Shown here one piece after another: positions 39,767 through 50,617 of a stretch of DNA of 64,000 nt. How positions within the stretch are numbered: the first letter of the stretch is position 1; each line of letters begins with the position of its first letter. Both the position numbers and the translations under genes were made by a program. Source of the stretch: Methylomarinum sp. Ch1-1 (GTDB lineage: Bacteria > Pseudomonadota > Gammaproteobacteria > Methylococcales > Methylomonadaceae); the NCBI RefSeq assembly GCF_030717995.2, contig NZ_CP157743.1, positions 496,001-560,000 on the forward strand, in the 5' to 3' direction. Below the pieces are notes generated by a model. That model did no database searches, was not told where the DNA came from, and worked only from the letters and a program-made list of their open reading frames with translations.

Positions 39767-41629
39767 TCATGTCACACAAACCTGATCGCGCCCCTGGCTT
39801 TTAGCCTCGTAGAGCGCATCATCGGCCGCTTTGTATATTTTGTCGTAACTGGCGTCTTCATAATCGGAGACTATATTCAAGCCGACCGAAATCGTTAACA
39901 CCTTCTGAGGCGGATTATCCCGATGTTCGATCTGCTCGTCCTTGACCGCCCGGCGTATCGATTCCGCCAGAGTCACGATATCCTCGCTGGTTTCCGCCAA
40001 TACCAAGCAACAAAATTCCTCGCCGCCCACCCGGAAAGCTTGCTCGGTGCTCCGTCGCATTTGCCGACTGATGACCTTTGCGGTCGTCACCAAGGCCTGG
40101 TCGCCGGCCAGGTGTCCATAACGATCGTTGTAAGGCTTGAAAAAATCGATATCCAGGATCAACAAACCGAAAAACAGTTTCAAGCGTTTCGCCAGATTCA
40201 GGCGTTTATTAAACAACTCCCTGAAATGTCGCCGGTTATACAGCGAGGTCAACGGGTCGGTAATGGAAAGTCGCTTCACTTCACGCAGATAGCGTTTTTC
40301 TTTTTCCCGGGTTAACTTAAGATCGGCCTCGGTCCTCAAAAAATGCATGCTCAGGGCATAAAATTTGGCCAGCCTTTCCAATAACTGCTGGTCATGTTCA
40401 TCATAATCGCTTTGCTTGTTGGCAACGGCAAGCTGGCCGACCAATGCGTCGTTGAACATCACCGGCACACTGAGCACTCGCTGCAGCTTAAGCCGTTCAT
40501 TGATTCGATCACCGGCCAGCCATTCGCTTACCGGACGATTGACTTTGAAGGGTTCGCCGGTGTGCAGCGGGTGTCCCCATAACGCCGCATAACTGCCGTC
40601 TTCGTCGGGCGCCAAGACAAGATTGTCGATTAATGCGCTATCGATCTCAAACAGGCAGCGCAGGTCGGCATTGTCCGGATCTACTTCGCCGGCCAACGCC
40701 CAAGGACTGGCCGTCAATTGCTTGGCGTTGCTTAAGATTCTGCTTTTCAGTTTATCGACACTGTAATCGCTGCCGATCAGCAAGTTATAAAGTTCGGCGC
40801 GCATTTGCTGAAACTGCAGTTCATCACTCAGCTTTTTCTGCGTCTGTTCAAGACTGCGGGTGCGCTCGGCCACTTTAACATTCAATGATTCATTCAGTTG
40901 TTGTATGGCTCGTTGCCTTTTGCAGAGCGCATTGATCAAGCCGTACAAGGCCGCATAAATCAATACGGCAATAGCGGTAACAGAGATTATCGTGATTCGA
41001 GTCTGCCGTTCTATTTGTTGAATCTGGGCGTGCAACAAATCTGTGGGCACCGTGATGCGAATACCGCCATGGTTATCGCCAATTCGGTAGCCCTGCTGTC
41101 CGTGACACTGCAGACACTCCTCGGTGACCTGCAAGGCGCCCATGAAGTCCAGGCTCTTCAGGTTTTTCGCAAAACGAAAATAATATGGCTGGTTTTTATG
41201 CTCCCGAAAAAATTGCAGCGCCTCTATTTCGAATGCATCCGGTTTGTTCTCCGGGCTTAACGGCATCAGACTGGTAATGTTATAACGATAGCCAGGCTTA
41301 CCGGCGCCCAGCTCTCTCATCCTCTCGCGACTCATCCAAGCCGGAATCACCTTGACCAATTTATCGCCTTGATCGGTGGTAATTTGACCATTTTTAAGGT
41401 GCGGATTCGCTTCGACGCCATCCTGCTGACGCATGTAAACGCCGTCCAATTTGTTGTTCCAGCCGCGGGTCATGATTAAATTGTCAAACAGTGCGACCGC
41501 CTTATCCCGGTTGTTTTGTTTTGACAGCTCAATCAACTTTTGTTGAGAGTGCAGATAACCTCCCAAGCCGGCAAAAACCGCTCCGCCAAACAACAGCAAA
41601 AGAAACAACAACAAAAGATTCTTTTTCAT
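39767..41629 (-). CDS. Membrane diguanylate cyclase with periplasmic c-type heme sensor
   Basis: This 620-residue protein has a first membrane segment (residues 4-24), a periplasmic DUF3365/Tll0287-like domain (about 30-205) with a heme c motif CLQCH at 172-176, and a second membrane segment (about 211-235). A coiled coil (about 240-280) and a GAF-like region (about 290-430) follow, then a GGDEF domain. The active site is GGEEF at 535-539, so cyclase activity is expected. The inhibitory I-site, normally RxxD five residues before GGEEF, reads RSTE (526-529) and may be weakened. It likely couples periplasmic redox state or a gaseous ligand to c-di-GMP synthesis. Confidence 0.9.
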   Translation of the reverse strand: MKKNLLLLFLLLLFGGAVFAGLGGYLHSQQKLIELSKQNNRDKAVALFDNLIMTRGWNNKLDGVYMRQQDGVEANPHLKNGQITTDQGDKLVKVIPAWMSRERMRELGAGKPGYRYNITSLMPLSPENKPDAFEIEALQFFREHKNQPYYFRFAKNLKSLDFMGALQVTEECLQCHGQQGYRIGDNHGGIRITVPTDLLHAQIQQIERQTRITIISVTAIAVLIYAALYGLINALCKRQRAIQQLNESLNVKVAERTRSLEQTQKKLSDELQFQQMRAELYNLLIGSDYSVDKLKSRILSNAKQLTASPWALAGEVDPDNADLRCLFEIDSALIDNLVLAPDEDGSYAALWGHPLHTGEPFKVNRPVSEWLAGDRINERLKLQRVLSVPVMFNDALVGQLAVANKQSDYDEHDQQLLERLAKFYALSMHFLRTEADLKLTREKEKRYLREVKRLSITDPLTSLYNRRHFRELFNKRLNLAKRLKLFFGLLILDIDFFKPYNDRYGHLAGDQALVTTAKVISRQMRRSTEQAFRVGGEEFCCLVLAETSEDIVTLAESIRRAVKDEQIEHRDNPPQKVLTISVGLNIVSDYEDASYDKIYKAADDALYEAKSQGRDQVCVT

Positions 41630-41724
41630 GAACGCCGACCAATAGCAAATCCTTAATCGCAGATTAGCATAATCAAACCCGCCGCCGCTATTTTTTACTT
41701 GATCGCTGTTTTGGCGTTTTCCAG

Positions 41725-42895
41725 GGTTTAATGGCAGGCGGGACGGGATATTTATCCCGTTCCAATCTTTTGATATTTTTAAACGATAGCATGCCTTCGA
41801 GCGACATCGTCTCTTGAGCAGGACGGGGTTTGTAACCTCGTCCTGAACGATTCAACCGAGCCCATAGCAAGAGGAACGTTCGGGGCGGGTTAAATAACCC
41901 GCCCCGCATGGGATATTTATCAGGCGGGACGGGATATTTATCCCGTTCCAACCTTTTAATATTTTTAAGCGATAGCGATGCCTTCGAGCCGCATCGTCTA
42001 TAGCCTCGGCGCGGAAGATTCTGCATCATGCCGTTTTAGGTAGGGTGGAACAAGCAACGCGGTTCCATCCTTTGCTTATTGGCGGATCCGCTACGCTTGA
42101 TCCGCCCTACGGCGGGGATATCTAAGCAGGACGGGGTTTGTAACCTCGTCCTAAACGTTTCAACCGAGCCCACAGCAAGTGGAACGTTCGGGGCGGGTTA
42201 AATAACCCGCCCCGCATGGGATATTTATCAGGCGGGACGGGATATTTATCCCGTTCCAACCTTTTGATATTTTTAAGCGATAGCGATGCCTTCGAGCCGC
42301 ATCGTCTATAGCCTCGGCGCGGAAGATTCTGCATCATGCCGTTTTAGGTAGGGTGGAACAAGCAACGCGGTTCCATCCTTTGCTTATTGGCGGATCCGCT
42401 ATGCTTGATCCGCCCTACGGCGGGGATATCTAAGCAGGACGGGGTTTGTAACCTCGTCCTGAACGATTCAACCGAGCCCACAGCAAGTGGAACGTTCGGG
42501 GCGGGTTAAATAACCCGCCCCGCATGGGATATTTATCAGGCGGGACGGGATATTTATCCCGTTCCAACCTTTTGATATTTTTAAGCGATAGCGATGCCTT
42601 CGAGCCGCATCGTCTATAGCCTCGGCGCGGAAGATTCTGCATCATGCCGTTTTAGGTAGGGTGGAACAAGCAACGCGGTTCCATCCTTTGCTTATTGGCG
42701 GATCCGCTATGCTTGATCCGCTCTACGGCGGGGATATCTAAGCAGGACGGGGTTTGTAACCTCGTCCTGAACGTTTCAACCGAGCCCACAGCAAGTGGAA
42801 CGTTCGGGGCGGGTTAAATAACCCGCCCCGCATGGGTTCCACCCCTTTGCTTATTGGCGGATCCGCTACGCTTGATCCGCCCTACGACTGGGATA
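41725..42895. repeat. 308-bp tandem array of mixed palindromes
   Basis: The motif GGACGGGGTTTGTAACCTCG occurs at 41821, 42129, 42437 and 42745, exactly 308 bp apart: three full units and a partial fourth. Each unit strings together GGACGGGGTTTGTAACCTCG...TCC, GGGCGGGTTAAATAACCCGC, GGGACGGGATATTTATCCCG, GTAGGGTGGAACAAGCAACG and the inverted GGCGGATCCGCTACGCTTGA unit, all hairpin-forming. Units differ by few substitutions, suggesting recent amplification. The reading frames repeated at the same period are translations of the array. Confidence 0.88.
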
Positions 42896-43117
42896 TAAAA
42901 GGGCCGACAGATATGAATTCCTACCTGGCGACAGACGATCGGCCATCATTTGTCAGCTAAAGCTTACGAAAATTTCAGCGATAGCCGGCTTACTTTTTTG
43001 TTGAACTTTGAAATAATAGACCCATCGCCGATACAGAATATGGATTTTTTAGGACTTATCAATAGGAGGTTGCCAGGGATGGGGAAAAATGCCGACCAAG
43101 CGAAACAGGCGATAAGT

Positions 43118-43157
43118 AAAGCCCCCGAGACATTGAATGTTTCGGGGGCTTTTTTTT
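43118..43157 (+). terminator. Intrinsic terminator, possibly bidirectional with typA
   Basis: The stem AAAGCCCCCGA / TCGGGGGCTTT has a 13-nt loop and a run of seven to eight T on the plus strand. It lies 14 bp after the typA stop on the minus strand, where the T run is short. A strong AGGAGG with an ATG (43064-43081) starts a frame that runs through the hairpin, so it is probably not a real gene. Confidence 0.75.
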
Positions 43158-43171
43158 GGCAGTCGGCGCCG

Positions 43172-44989
<1,818 letters not shown>

Positions 44990-45035
44990 TTGATTTACTA
45001 ATTTAATGGTTGAATTTGTGTAGTTATTTAGCGTA

Positions 45036-45252
45036 CTTTTATCAGAGGGAGCGCATCCACCGGGTCGGCCTCTTTGGTGAATGCGCCCTTCAGGCTTATC
45101 CACCCTACATGCCCTGCCGCGTTCGATAAGTGGGCGAGCAGTTACCGAATTTGTTTGGTCTTGCTTCGCCCTCTTGAGGCAGTTTACGAATAAACAATTT
45201 TCGTTGGACGCGCCAGCCGTAGGTTGGGCTGAGCGCCAGCGAAGCCCAACAT
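45036..45252. repeat. REP block upstream of typA
   Basis: An inverted GGTGGATAAGCCTGAAGGGC-type unit (45036-45107), the non-palindromic module CCCTGCCGCGTTCGATAAGT (about 45112-45137), and the unit GTAGGTTGGGCTGAGCGCCA (45221-45252) fill most of the typA-rhodanese gap. The same module recurs at 46366, 49026 and 54145. Confidence 0.7.
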
Positions 45253-45372
45253 TGAGGCGGCTCTTCACTTTGTCGGTCTTCACAGCCAAACGCATGCGCC
45301 GATACCTGGCGCGGTTTATCCAGACGAGAGCATGCTCGTCGTTATGAACGAACTCCGCGCCTGTTTACCGCA

Positions 45373-45765
45373 TTAACTCTGCTCCCACGGCAGGCCATGA
45401 AAACGCCAGCCGCCCAGGTTGCCGCGATGTTTATGCTCGTCCAGCGGCCCTTCAAAACCCTCGACGATGTTGACCAAATGCTGATAACCTTCCGCCTCCA
45501 GCGCCTTCGCGGCGTCCAGGGATCGTTGGCCACTGCGGCACAGCAACAATACCGGCGCTTGTTTATCCGGCACGGCCTGCTTGACTTGCTCGACAAAGGC
45601 CGTGTTCAATTGCATCCCCGGAAATTCCTTCCAGGCTATCGGTATCGCGCCGAGCGGGTGCCCGACGAATGAATGTTCGATGGCGGTCCTGACGTCCACG
45701 ATGACCGCTGCGGGATCGTCCTGCATCAGCCGCCAGCATTGTTTTGGATTCAAATTTTCTATCAT
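45373..45765 (-). CDS. Rhodanese-domain protein
   Basis: Starting at the ATG at 45765 (MIENLNPKQCWRLMQDD), this 130-residue single-domain protein has the rhodanese active-site loop LLLCRSGQRS (Cys near 89) and VIVDVRTAIEHSFVGHPLGA near the N-terminus. The frame extends further upstream into the methyltransferase gene but that part is not conserved. It probably transfers sulfane sulfur to a thiol or cyanide acceptor. The start codon lies 11 bp after the upstream methyltransferase stop, so the two are co-transcribed. Confidence 0.88.
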   Translation of the reverse strand: MIENLNPKQCWRLMQDDPAAVIVDVRTAIEHSFVGHPLGAIPIAWKEFPGMQLNTAFVEQVKQAVPDKQAPVLLLCRSGQRSLDAAKALEAEGYQHLVNIVEGFEGPLDEHKHRGNLGGWRFHGLPWEQS

Positions 45766-45775
45766 AATCTTGCTC

Positions 45776-46357
45776 TTAAGATATTTTTTGTCCGATGAAA
45801 CGGGCTTCGTCCCTTGCGCCCTCGGCCAAATCGCCAACGCGGGCATTTTCGCGGTAATAGACCAACGCCAGAGAGGCAAACAGCTTGGGCAATTCGTTTC
45901 GTTGCAGCAGATAGGCGGGATTATTGGGGCCTTGGGAGGTTAATTTGTCTACCGTGTAGGTTTGATAAAACAACAGTCCGCCGCTTTTTAAACTGGCTAT
46001 TATCGCATCACACAGCGTGCGGTCAAGAAACCGACTGATTACAATGACATCGAAGGCGTTTTCCGGCAAGCTGTCGGGCCGCAGATCGACCGCTTGGGTC
46101 TGGATATTCAGCCCCTTTAGCTCTGCCTGCCGCTGCAAAACTTGCAGCGCAATCGGCGAGATATCCCAGCCCTGAACCCGCAAGCCCCGCTCGGCTAAAA
46201 ACAGCGCATTGCCGCCCAGACCGCATGCCAGATCCAGCGCGGCTCCCTGTTTGGGCAACAAAAACGCGTTTTCGCTCAATACCTCCGCCGGGCGCGGCAA
46301 TCGATTATTTTGCCGATAAATCGCATCCCACTTGTTTTGCATCGCCTTATCATTCAT
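45776..46357 (-). CDS. Class I SAM-dependent methyltransferase
   Basis: Starting at the ATG at 46357 (MNDKAMQNKWDAIYRQNN), this 193-residue protein has motif I ALDLACGLGGNALFLAERG (about 38-56), the acidic motif II in VQGWDISPIAL, and motif IV-like FDVIVISRFLDR. It resembles TehB/tellurite-type or thiopurine-type small methyltransferases; the substrate is unknown. The repeat module ends about six bases before the ATG, so no native Shine-Dalgarno remains. Linked to a rhodanese gene, it may act on a sulfur or metalloid compound (speculative). Confidence 0.82.
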   Translation of the reverse strand: MNDKAMQNKWDAIYRQNNRLPRPAEVLSENAFLLPKQGAALDLACGLGGNALFLAERGLRVQGWDISPIALQVLQRQAELKGLNIQTQAVDLRPDSLPENAFDVIVISRFLDRTLCDAIIASLKSGGLLFYQTYTVDKLTSQGPNNPAYLLQRNELPKLFASLALVYYRENARVGDLAEGARDEARFIGQKIS

Positions 46358-46365
46358 CAAACGTA

Positions 46366-46675
46366 ACTGCTCGCCCCACTTATCGAACGCGGCAGGGTGG
46401 ATAAGCCTGAAGGGCGCATCCACCAAAGAGGCCGATCCGGTGGATGCGCACCGCTTATCCATCCTACAAAGGCAAGGCTACATTGGCATCGCAACCGTCG
46501 GGTGGATTCACCGCCAGACAATCCGCCTTTGATACGCACAACACCAATTTTGCACCTGGCGACGAGGTTTGGCGGCTTGCTTCGCGAAGCCGCCCTACGA
46601 TGCGGTAGGGTGTGCTGACGACAGGAAGCGCACCATGTGTTGATGCGCTTCACGCTGTTCAGCACATCCGTTCTT
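46366..46675. repeat. Composite REP block, left copy flanking the Fic segment
   Basis: Order: CGAACGCGGCAGGGTGGATA module, GGGTGGATAAGCCTGAAGGG unit, GGGTGGATTCACCGCCAGAC unit, inverted GGCGGCTTGCTTCGCGAAGC unit, then GTAGGGTGTGCTGACGACAG. From about 46394 the same order and almost the same bases recur at 49198-49474 in direct orientation. Confidence 0.78.
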
Positions 46676-46707
46676 ACTTTGACCCCTAACTGAACTATTA
46701 ATAACCC

Positions 46708-48282
46708 TTAATTAAGTTCTAGAGTGCGAATATCCACACCAGAGTGTTTTTCTAAATCATCCATCAAATTAACAGCCTTATCTTCAACCATTTGTAGTAC
46801 TTGGTTATCTAAATATTTCAATACATAGTCACGTTTTTTCTGAGAAATTCGACCGCCATTGTTGATTAATATATTGACCAAGTTGTTCAGGTGATTTTCT
46901 GGGATATCTGCATTTTCATTCAGCAGCCGCTTAATGGCGTCAAAGGTCACCAAATAAACCACCTCACTCAGCAATTCAAACTTCGTACTTCTATCCATGA
47001 CGTCATAGATATACTTAACGTGCTCAGTGAAATCAGGATAACGGTAAAGATAGTGCAAATCATTGTGGATCTTAATCCGAAACTCGTTGTCCTCATCCAA
47101 ATCATAATCCAGTTGTAGCATTAACGGATGAGAAATAACGTTTAAAACTGTATCGTAGTCCTTAGAGTTTTTAAGTATCGTTGCTGAAATAGGAATGATA
47201 AATTCATGTCGCTTATCTCGTAGCTTGAAAACATCGTGAAGCAGATAGCGATGAGTACGCCCATTACCGTCATCAAAAGGGTGAATATAAACTAATCCAA
47301 AAGAAACCACCGTTGCGTGCATAAGGGGTGGCATATCGCTATCAGACATCAATGCATTATGAGTATCTAATAGCCCCTGCATCATTCCCTCAACATGAAC
47401 CGCTTTCGGACCAACAAAATGAATTTCTTCATCCATAAAAGAGCCAAACCGTTTGGTTTCACCCACATATATCTCTTCGGTGCGATAATCCTCAACCTTA
47501 GAATTATCGGCAACGATTTGGTTCTGAATATGAATTAAAGTTTGCTTACTCAAATGATACATGCCGGCATTCTTTAAAGTCTGGTTAAAACGACGTAACC
47601 GTTGTTTATCTGGTCGTTCACGTTCAATTTCAGAAGAGGTCTTTGATTCTTTGGTATAAAGATAGTTAATACATCGATCGACAATATTCGCATTAATGAG
47701 TCCATCAACCTCTAAAAAGGCCTGCATTTTTCCATAAGCCAACTCATAGACATCAATATCACATAACGCTTTAACGTCCTTTGTTTTGCGAACAGTCGGA
47801 CAGAATTCACGGCTACCTAACGCATTATTAACAACACGTGTACGCCGGCAGCGCGTCCCATTGAGGCGAGTGAAGTAATAACGGCTATCAAATAAGTCAA
47901 CATAACTGCCTATCGTTAAATCTGGCAAATCAAGACGCTTATCTAATAACCATTCATATAAGAACCAAATCACACGTGCATTTTTAGAAGTGGGTGTTTG
48001 AGAGATTTTATCCTCAAGAATTCCAGGATCCATGGTTTCAAAAATAACGTAGAGAGTTTGCAACCTAATGCCTTGATACTTAATCGCCAATTTAAGTTGT
48101 TCAAAAGGTGATTCTTCTACTTTTAAACGATTAGGGAGCAACTTTCGAACGCTATCACCAAACTCAACGGTTTTAATTCCAGAGTGATGATTACCTTGAT
48201 AGTATTCAACGGACATTTTTGGCAATGTCAGGCTGTAGTGTTTAATTAACCAAGTGTATCCAACAGGTATCATCTTGTTCAT
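46708..48282 (-). CDS. Fic-domain protein (class II-like AMP transferase)
   Basis: This 524-residue protein has the Fic core motif HPFDDGNGRTHR at 334-345 with catalytic His334. An upstream helix carries SSEIERE (216-222), similar to the SxxxE inhibitory motif of class II Fic proteins, with the following Gly/Asn replaced by Arg. The beta-hairpin flap region FMDEEIHFVGPKAVHVE lies near 282-298. Residues 1-170 have no domain I recognise. Fic enzymes usually move AMP onto target proteins. Codon use is distinctly AT-richer than in the neighbours and composite repeats flank the segment, so it looks acquired. AAAGGT precedes the ATG. Confidence 0.92.
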   Translation of the reverse strand: MNKMIPVGYTWLIKHYSLTLPKMSVEYYQGNHHSGIKTVEFGDSVRKLLPNRLKVEESPFEQLKLAIKYQGIRLQTLYVIFETMDPGILEDKISQTPTSKNARVIWFLYEWLLDKRLDLPDLTIGSYVDLFDSRYYFTRLNGTRCRRTRVVNNALGSREFCPTVRKTKDVKALCDIDVYELAYGKMQAFLEVDGLINANIVDRCINYLYTKESKTSSEIERERPDKQRLRRFNQTLKNAGMYHLSKQTLIHIQNQIVADNSKVEDYRTEEIYVGETKRFGSFMDEEIHFVGPKAVHVEGMMQGLLDTHNALMSDSDMPPLMHATVVSFGLVYIHPFDDGNGRTHRYLLHDVFKLRDKRHEFIIPISATILKNSKDYDTVLNVISHPLMLQLDYDLDEDNEFRIKIHNDLHYLYRYPDFTEHVKYIYDVMDRSTKFELLSEVVYLVTFDAIKRLLNENADIPENHLNNLVNILINNGGRISQKKRDYVLKYLDNQVLQMVEDKAVNLMDDLEKHSGVDIRTLELN

Positions 48283-48551
48283 CTTACCTTTACATTTATT
48301 AAACCAAGCTTATAATAAATGCAGTTATCTGAATAATCCCTGAAATATTCATTACATGCGCGCCCTATCAAGCTTACAAATTCAATTAATAAATTACAAT
48401 AACAGTTTTTATATTACAAAACCAGTTAAACTATTGCATAAAACAATAAAATCTTACAAAGCTGATTAGAAATGTAATTTATCGGAGGGATCACACAGAC
48501 AACTAGGCCTGCCGACATTTTTCTAAACGGTCTTTCTTCGAGTTTTCGTGG
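48283..48551. other. AT-rich leader region of the fic gene
   Basis: Very AT-rich with repeated short motifs (TTACAATAACAGTTTT, TTACAAAACCAGTTAAA, CTTACAAAGCTGATTA between 48394 and 48470), roughly 30 bp apart, each TTACAAxxCxGxT. They may be regulator-binding iterons for fic. Confidence 0.35.
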
Positions 48552-49030
48552 TCAATCAGCTTTAACATTAAACATTCTAACAAGCGCCTCATCCATCGTC
48601 ACCACCGGCTGCCAGCTTAGCAACTCTTGCGCTTTGGAGCTATCTACTTGTAAATTACCAAACAGTCGATCCGTCACCGCACCCTTGCCCAATACTCGTG
48701 CGGAAAATTTCATTAAACCGACTGGCACAGGAATCAATCGAGCCGTTCTACCCTGCGCATGCGCCACCTTGCGCAATAACTCGATGGTAGAAACATCATG
48801 GCCATCTGAGATTAAAAATATCTGATTCGCCGCTTTGGGAGAACGTGCGCTATCGGCACACAAAGCGATAAAATCGACCAGATTCTCTAACGCCACAAAA
48901 GAGCGTTGATTGTGTACCGCCCCTAAAGCAAAGGCATGCCCTTGCGCACCCACTTTGCCATAGTCGCAAAATTACCTTTTGCTCTTGGACCATAAACCAA
49001 AGGCGGACGAATAATCACTACATCCACTTA
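48552..49030 (-). pseudogene. NAD-dependent epimerase/4-reductase remnant (WbpV/GalE-like), 5' truncated and frameshifted
   Basis: The C-terminal part of a short-chain sugar-nucleotide enzyme: VVIIRPPLVYGPRAKGNF (from about 49020), then after a frame change near 48935 GAVHNQRSFVALENLVDFI, FLISDGHDVSTIELL, and FGNLQVDSSKAQELLSWQP. The first ~170 residues, with the NAD-binding and YxxxK motifs, are missing; the break falls at the repeat module (CGTTCGATAAGTGG). Such enzymes reduce or epimerise UDP-sugars in O-antigen pathways. A second, more decayed relative lies at 53881-54060. Confidence 0.8.
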
Positions 49031-49054
49031 TCGAACGCGGCAGGGCCGGTTTTT

Positions 49055-49480
49055 GCTCCTCGGCAATTGCTCCTGCATTGCTCTACTACACGCCCTCCAT
49101 GGCGTTATCGGCAATTGCTCCTGCATTGCTCTACTACATGCCATTCTTGGCATTATGGCAAAATCGGCATTTCCGCCATCCATGGCGGTCAGCATGTAGG
49201 GTGGATAAGCCTGAAGGGCGCATCCACCAAAGATGCCGACCCGGTGGATGCGCTCCGCTTATCCACCCTACAAAGGCAAGGCTACATTGGCATCGCAACC
49301 GTCGGGTGGATTCGCCGCCAGACAATCCGCCTTTGATACGCACAACACCAATTTTGCACCTGGCGACGAGGTTTGGCGGCTTGCTTCGCGAAGCCGCCTT
49401 ACGATGCGGTAGGGTGTGCTGACGACAGGAATCGCACCATGTGTTGATGCGCTTCACGCTGTTCAGCACATCCGAATGGG
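49055..49480. repeat. Composite REP block, right copy flanking the Fic segment, plus a 30-bp direct repeat
   Basis: At 49061-49090 and 49109-49138 a 30-bp sequence starting CGGCAATTGCTCCTGCATTG is repeated. From about 49196 the block GTAGGGTGGATAAGCCTGAA through GTAGGGTGTGCTGACGACAG repeats 46391-46670 nearly base for base in the same direction. Confidence 0.78.
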
Positions 49481-49525
49481 GGTGAGTAGTTACCATCAAA
49501 CGTCAGTTCATTGGAGCGTTGGCGC

Positions 49526-50428
49526 TCATGCACTCATGCCCACCCGATGCGGCAACCATTCCTGAATGAAGTCGACGAAGGAACGGACCTTGGCGGACAA
49601 ATACTTGCGATGCGGATAAACGGCGTGTATATCCAACGGCGCGATCGCATAATCCTCCATGATCGGCACCAGCTTGCCCTTTTCAATATCCCGGCCGACG
49701 ATGTATTTCGGCAACATCACCAAACCCAGACCGTTAACCGCCGCCACCCTGATCGGGTCGCCCATGTTGGCTTGCATTCTGCCGGTCACGGTCACTTCCC
49801 GTTCGCCCAGTATGCCTTTAAAACGCCATTTATTGCGCGGGGGGATCGCCCAGTTGATCAGGCAGCTGTGCTTTTCCAGATCTTCCGGATCCTCCGGCGT
49901 GCCATGCTCCTCCAGATAGGATGGCGAGCCGCAAACCACCAGCGAGGAACTGGCCAACTTGCGCGCCACCAGGCTGGTGTCGCTGATCGGCCCCAGATAG
50001 ATGGCGATATCGACGCCTTCGTCGATCAAATCGACCTGGCCGCCTTTTAACACCATCTCCACCGACAAGTCCGGATAACCTTTCAAGTATTCGGTCAGCG
50101 CCGGCGCGATATTGGTCGCGCCGATGACCGGCGGAGCGCTGATCTTCAACACGCCGCGCGGTTCGCGCTGCAGATGGGTGACGGCCGCCTCCATTTCCTC
50201 GACATCGAGCAAGACCTGCTGACAGCGTTCCAGGTATGACTGGCCGACCTCGGTCAGACTGATGCTGCGTGTAGTGCGGTTAAACAGACGGGTATTCAGC
50301 TCGCTTTCCAACTGCATGATATGCTTGGTCGCCATCGCCCTGGAAATCCCCAAATCCCGCGCCGCGCCGGCAAAACTGCCGGCCTTGGCCACGCGCACGA
50401 ACACATTCATACTGGTTAATTTATCCAC
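49526..50428 (-). CDS. LysR-family transcriptional regulator
   Basis: I choose the GTG at 50428 (VDKLTSMNVFVRVAKAGSF), preceded by GAGGG at suitable spacing, over an ATG 36 bases upstream. The roughly 300-residue protein has the LysR helix-turn-helix (about 18-37, FAGAARDLGISRAMATKHI) and a two-lobed effector domain (about 90-295). It belongs to the CrgA/AaeR-like group. It is divergent from the 50-codon gene at 50618, with 189 bp between; LysR proteins commonly regulate a divergent neighbour. Confidence 0.93.
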   Translation of the reverse strand: MDKLTSMNVFVRVAKAGSFAGAARDLGISRAMATKHIMQLESELNTRLFNRTTRSISLTEVGQSYLERCQQVLLDVEEMEAAVTHLQREPRGVLKISAPPVIGATNIAPALTEYLKGYPDLSVEMVLKGGQVDLIDEGVDIAIYLGPISDTSLVARKLASSSLVVCGSPSYLEEHGTPEDPEDLEKHSCLINWAIPPRNKWRFKGILGEREVTVTGRMQANMGDPIRVAAVNGLGLVMLPKYIVGRDIEKGKLVPIMEDYAIAPLDIHAVYPHRKYLSAKVRSFVDFIQEWLPHRVGMSA

Positions 50429-50470
50429 CGATTCACCCTCATAAAAACAGACCCTAACAAACAAAAACTA

Positions 50471-50500
50471 TTGACATTTTAATTGTTTCTTAAATAAATA
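50471..50500 (+). promoter_or_regulatory. Candidate promoter for the small membrane-peptide gene
   Basis: A consensus -35 TTGACA (50471-50476) is followed at 17-18 bp by ATAAAT/TAAATA (50494-50500) in AT-rich sequence. It points to the gene at 50618. Confidence 0.45.
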
Positions 50501-50563
50501 CAATCTATTTATCAAAAGCCATATTGTAAACTTTTATTATGTCTGTATCATATGCATCAATTC

Positions 50564-50580
50564 AGCAACAAATTGTTGCT
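50564..50580. promoter_or_regulatory. Perfect 8-1-8 palindrome, candidate operator
   Basis: AGCAACAA-A-TTGTTGCT is a perfect inverted repeat with one central base, 38 bp before the ATG at 50618 and downstream of the candidate promoter, a typical place for a repressor site. It could also be a 5' leader hairpin. Confidence 0.5.
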
Positions 50581-50617
50581 TCACTTTAACAGTCAGAAGG
50601 TTTAACGCACACAAAAT

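Noticed and set aside
41725-42895. Possible CRISPR array because of regular spacing
   Set aside because: Repeat units are 308 bp and nearly identical throughout, with no short repeat/unique spacer alternation and no cas genes.
44990-45295. 102-residue N-terminal extension of TypA
   Set aside because: The extension is encoded by REP text and unrelated sequence, whereas the GTG at 44989 gives the conserved TypA N-terminus.
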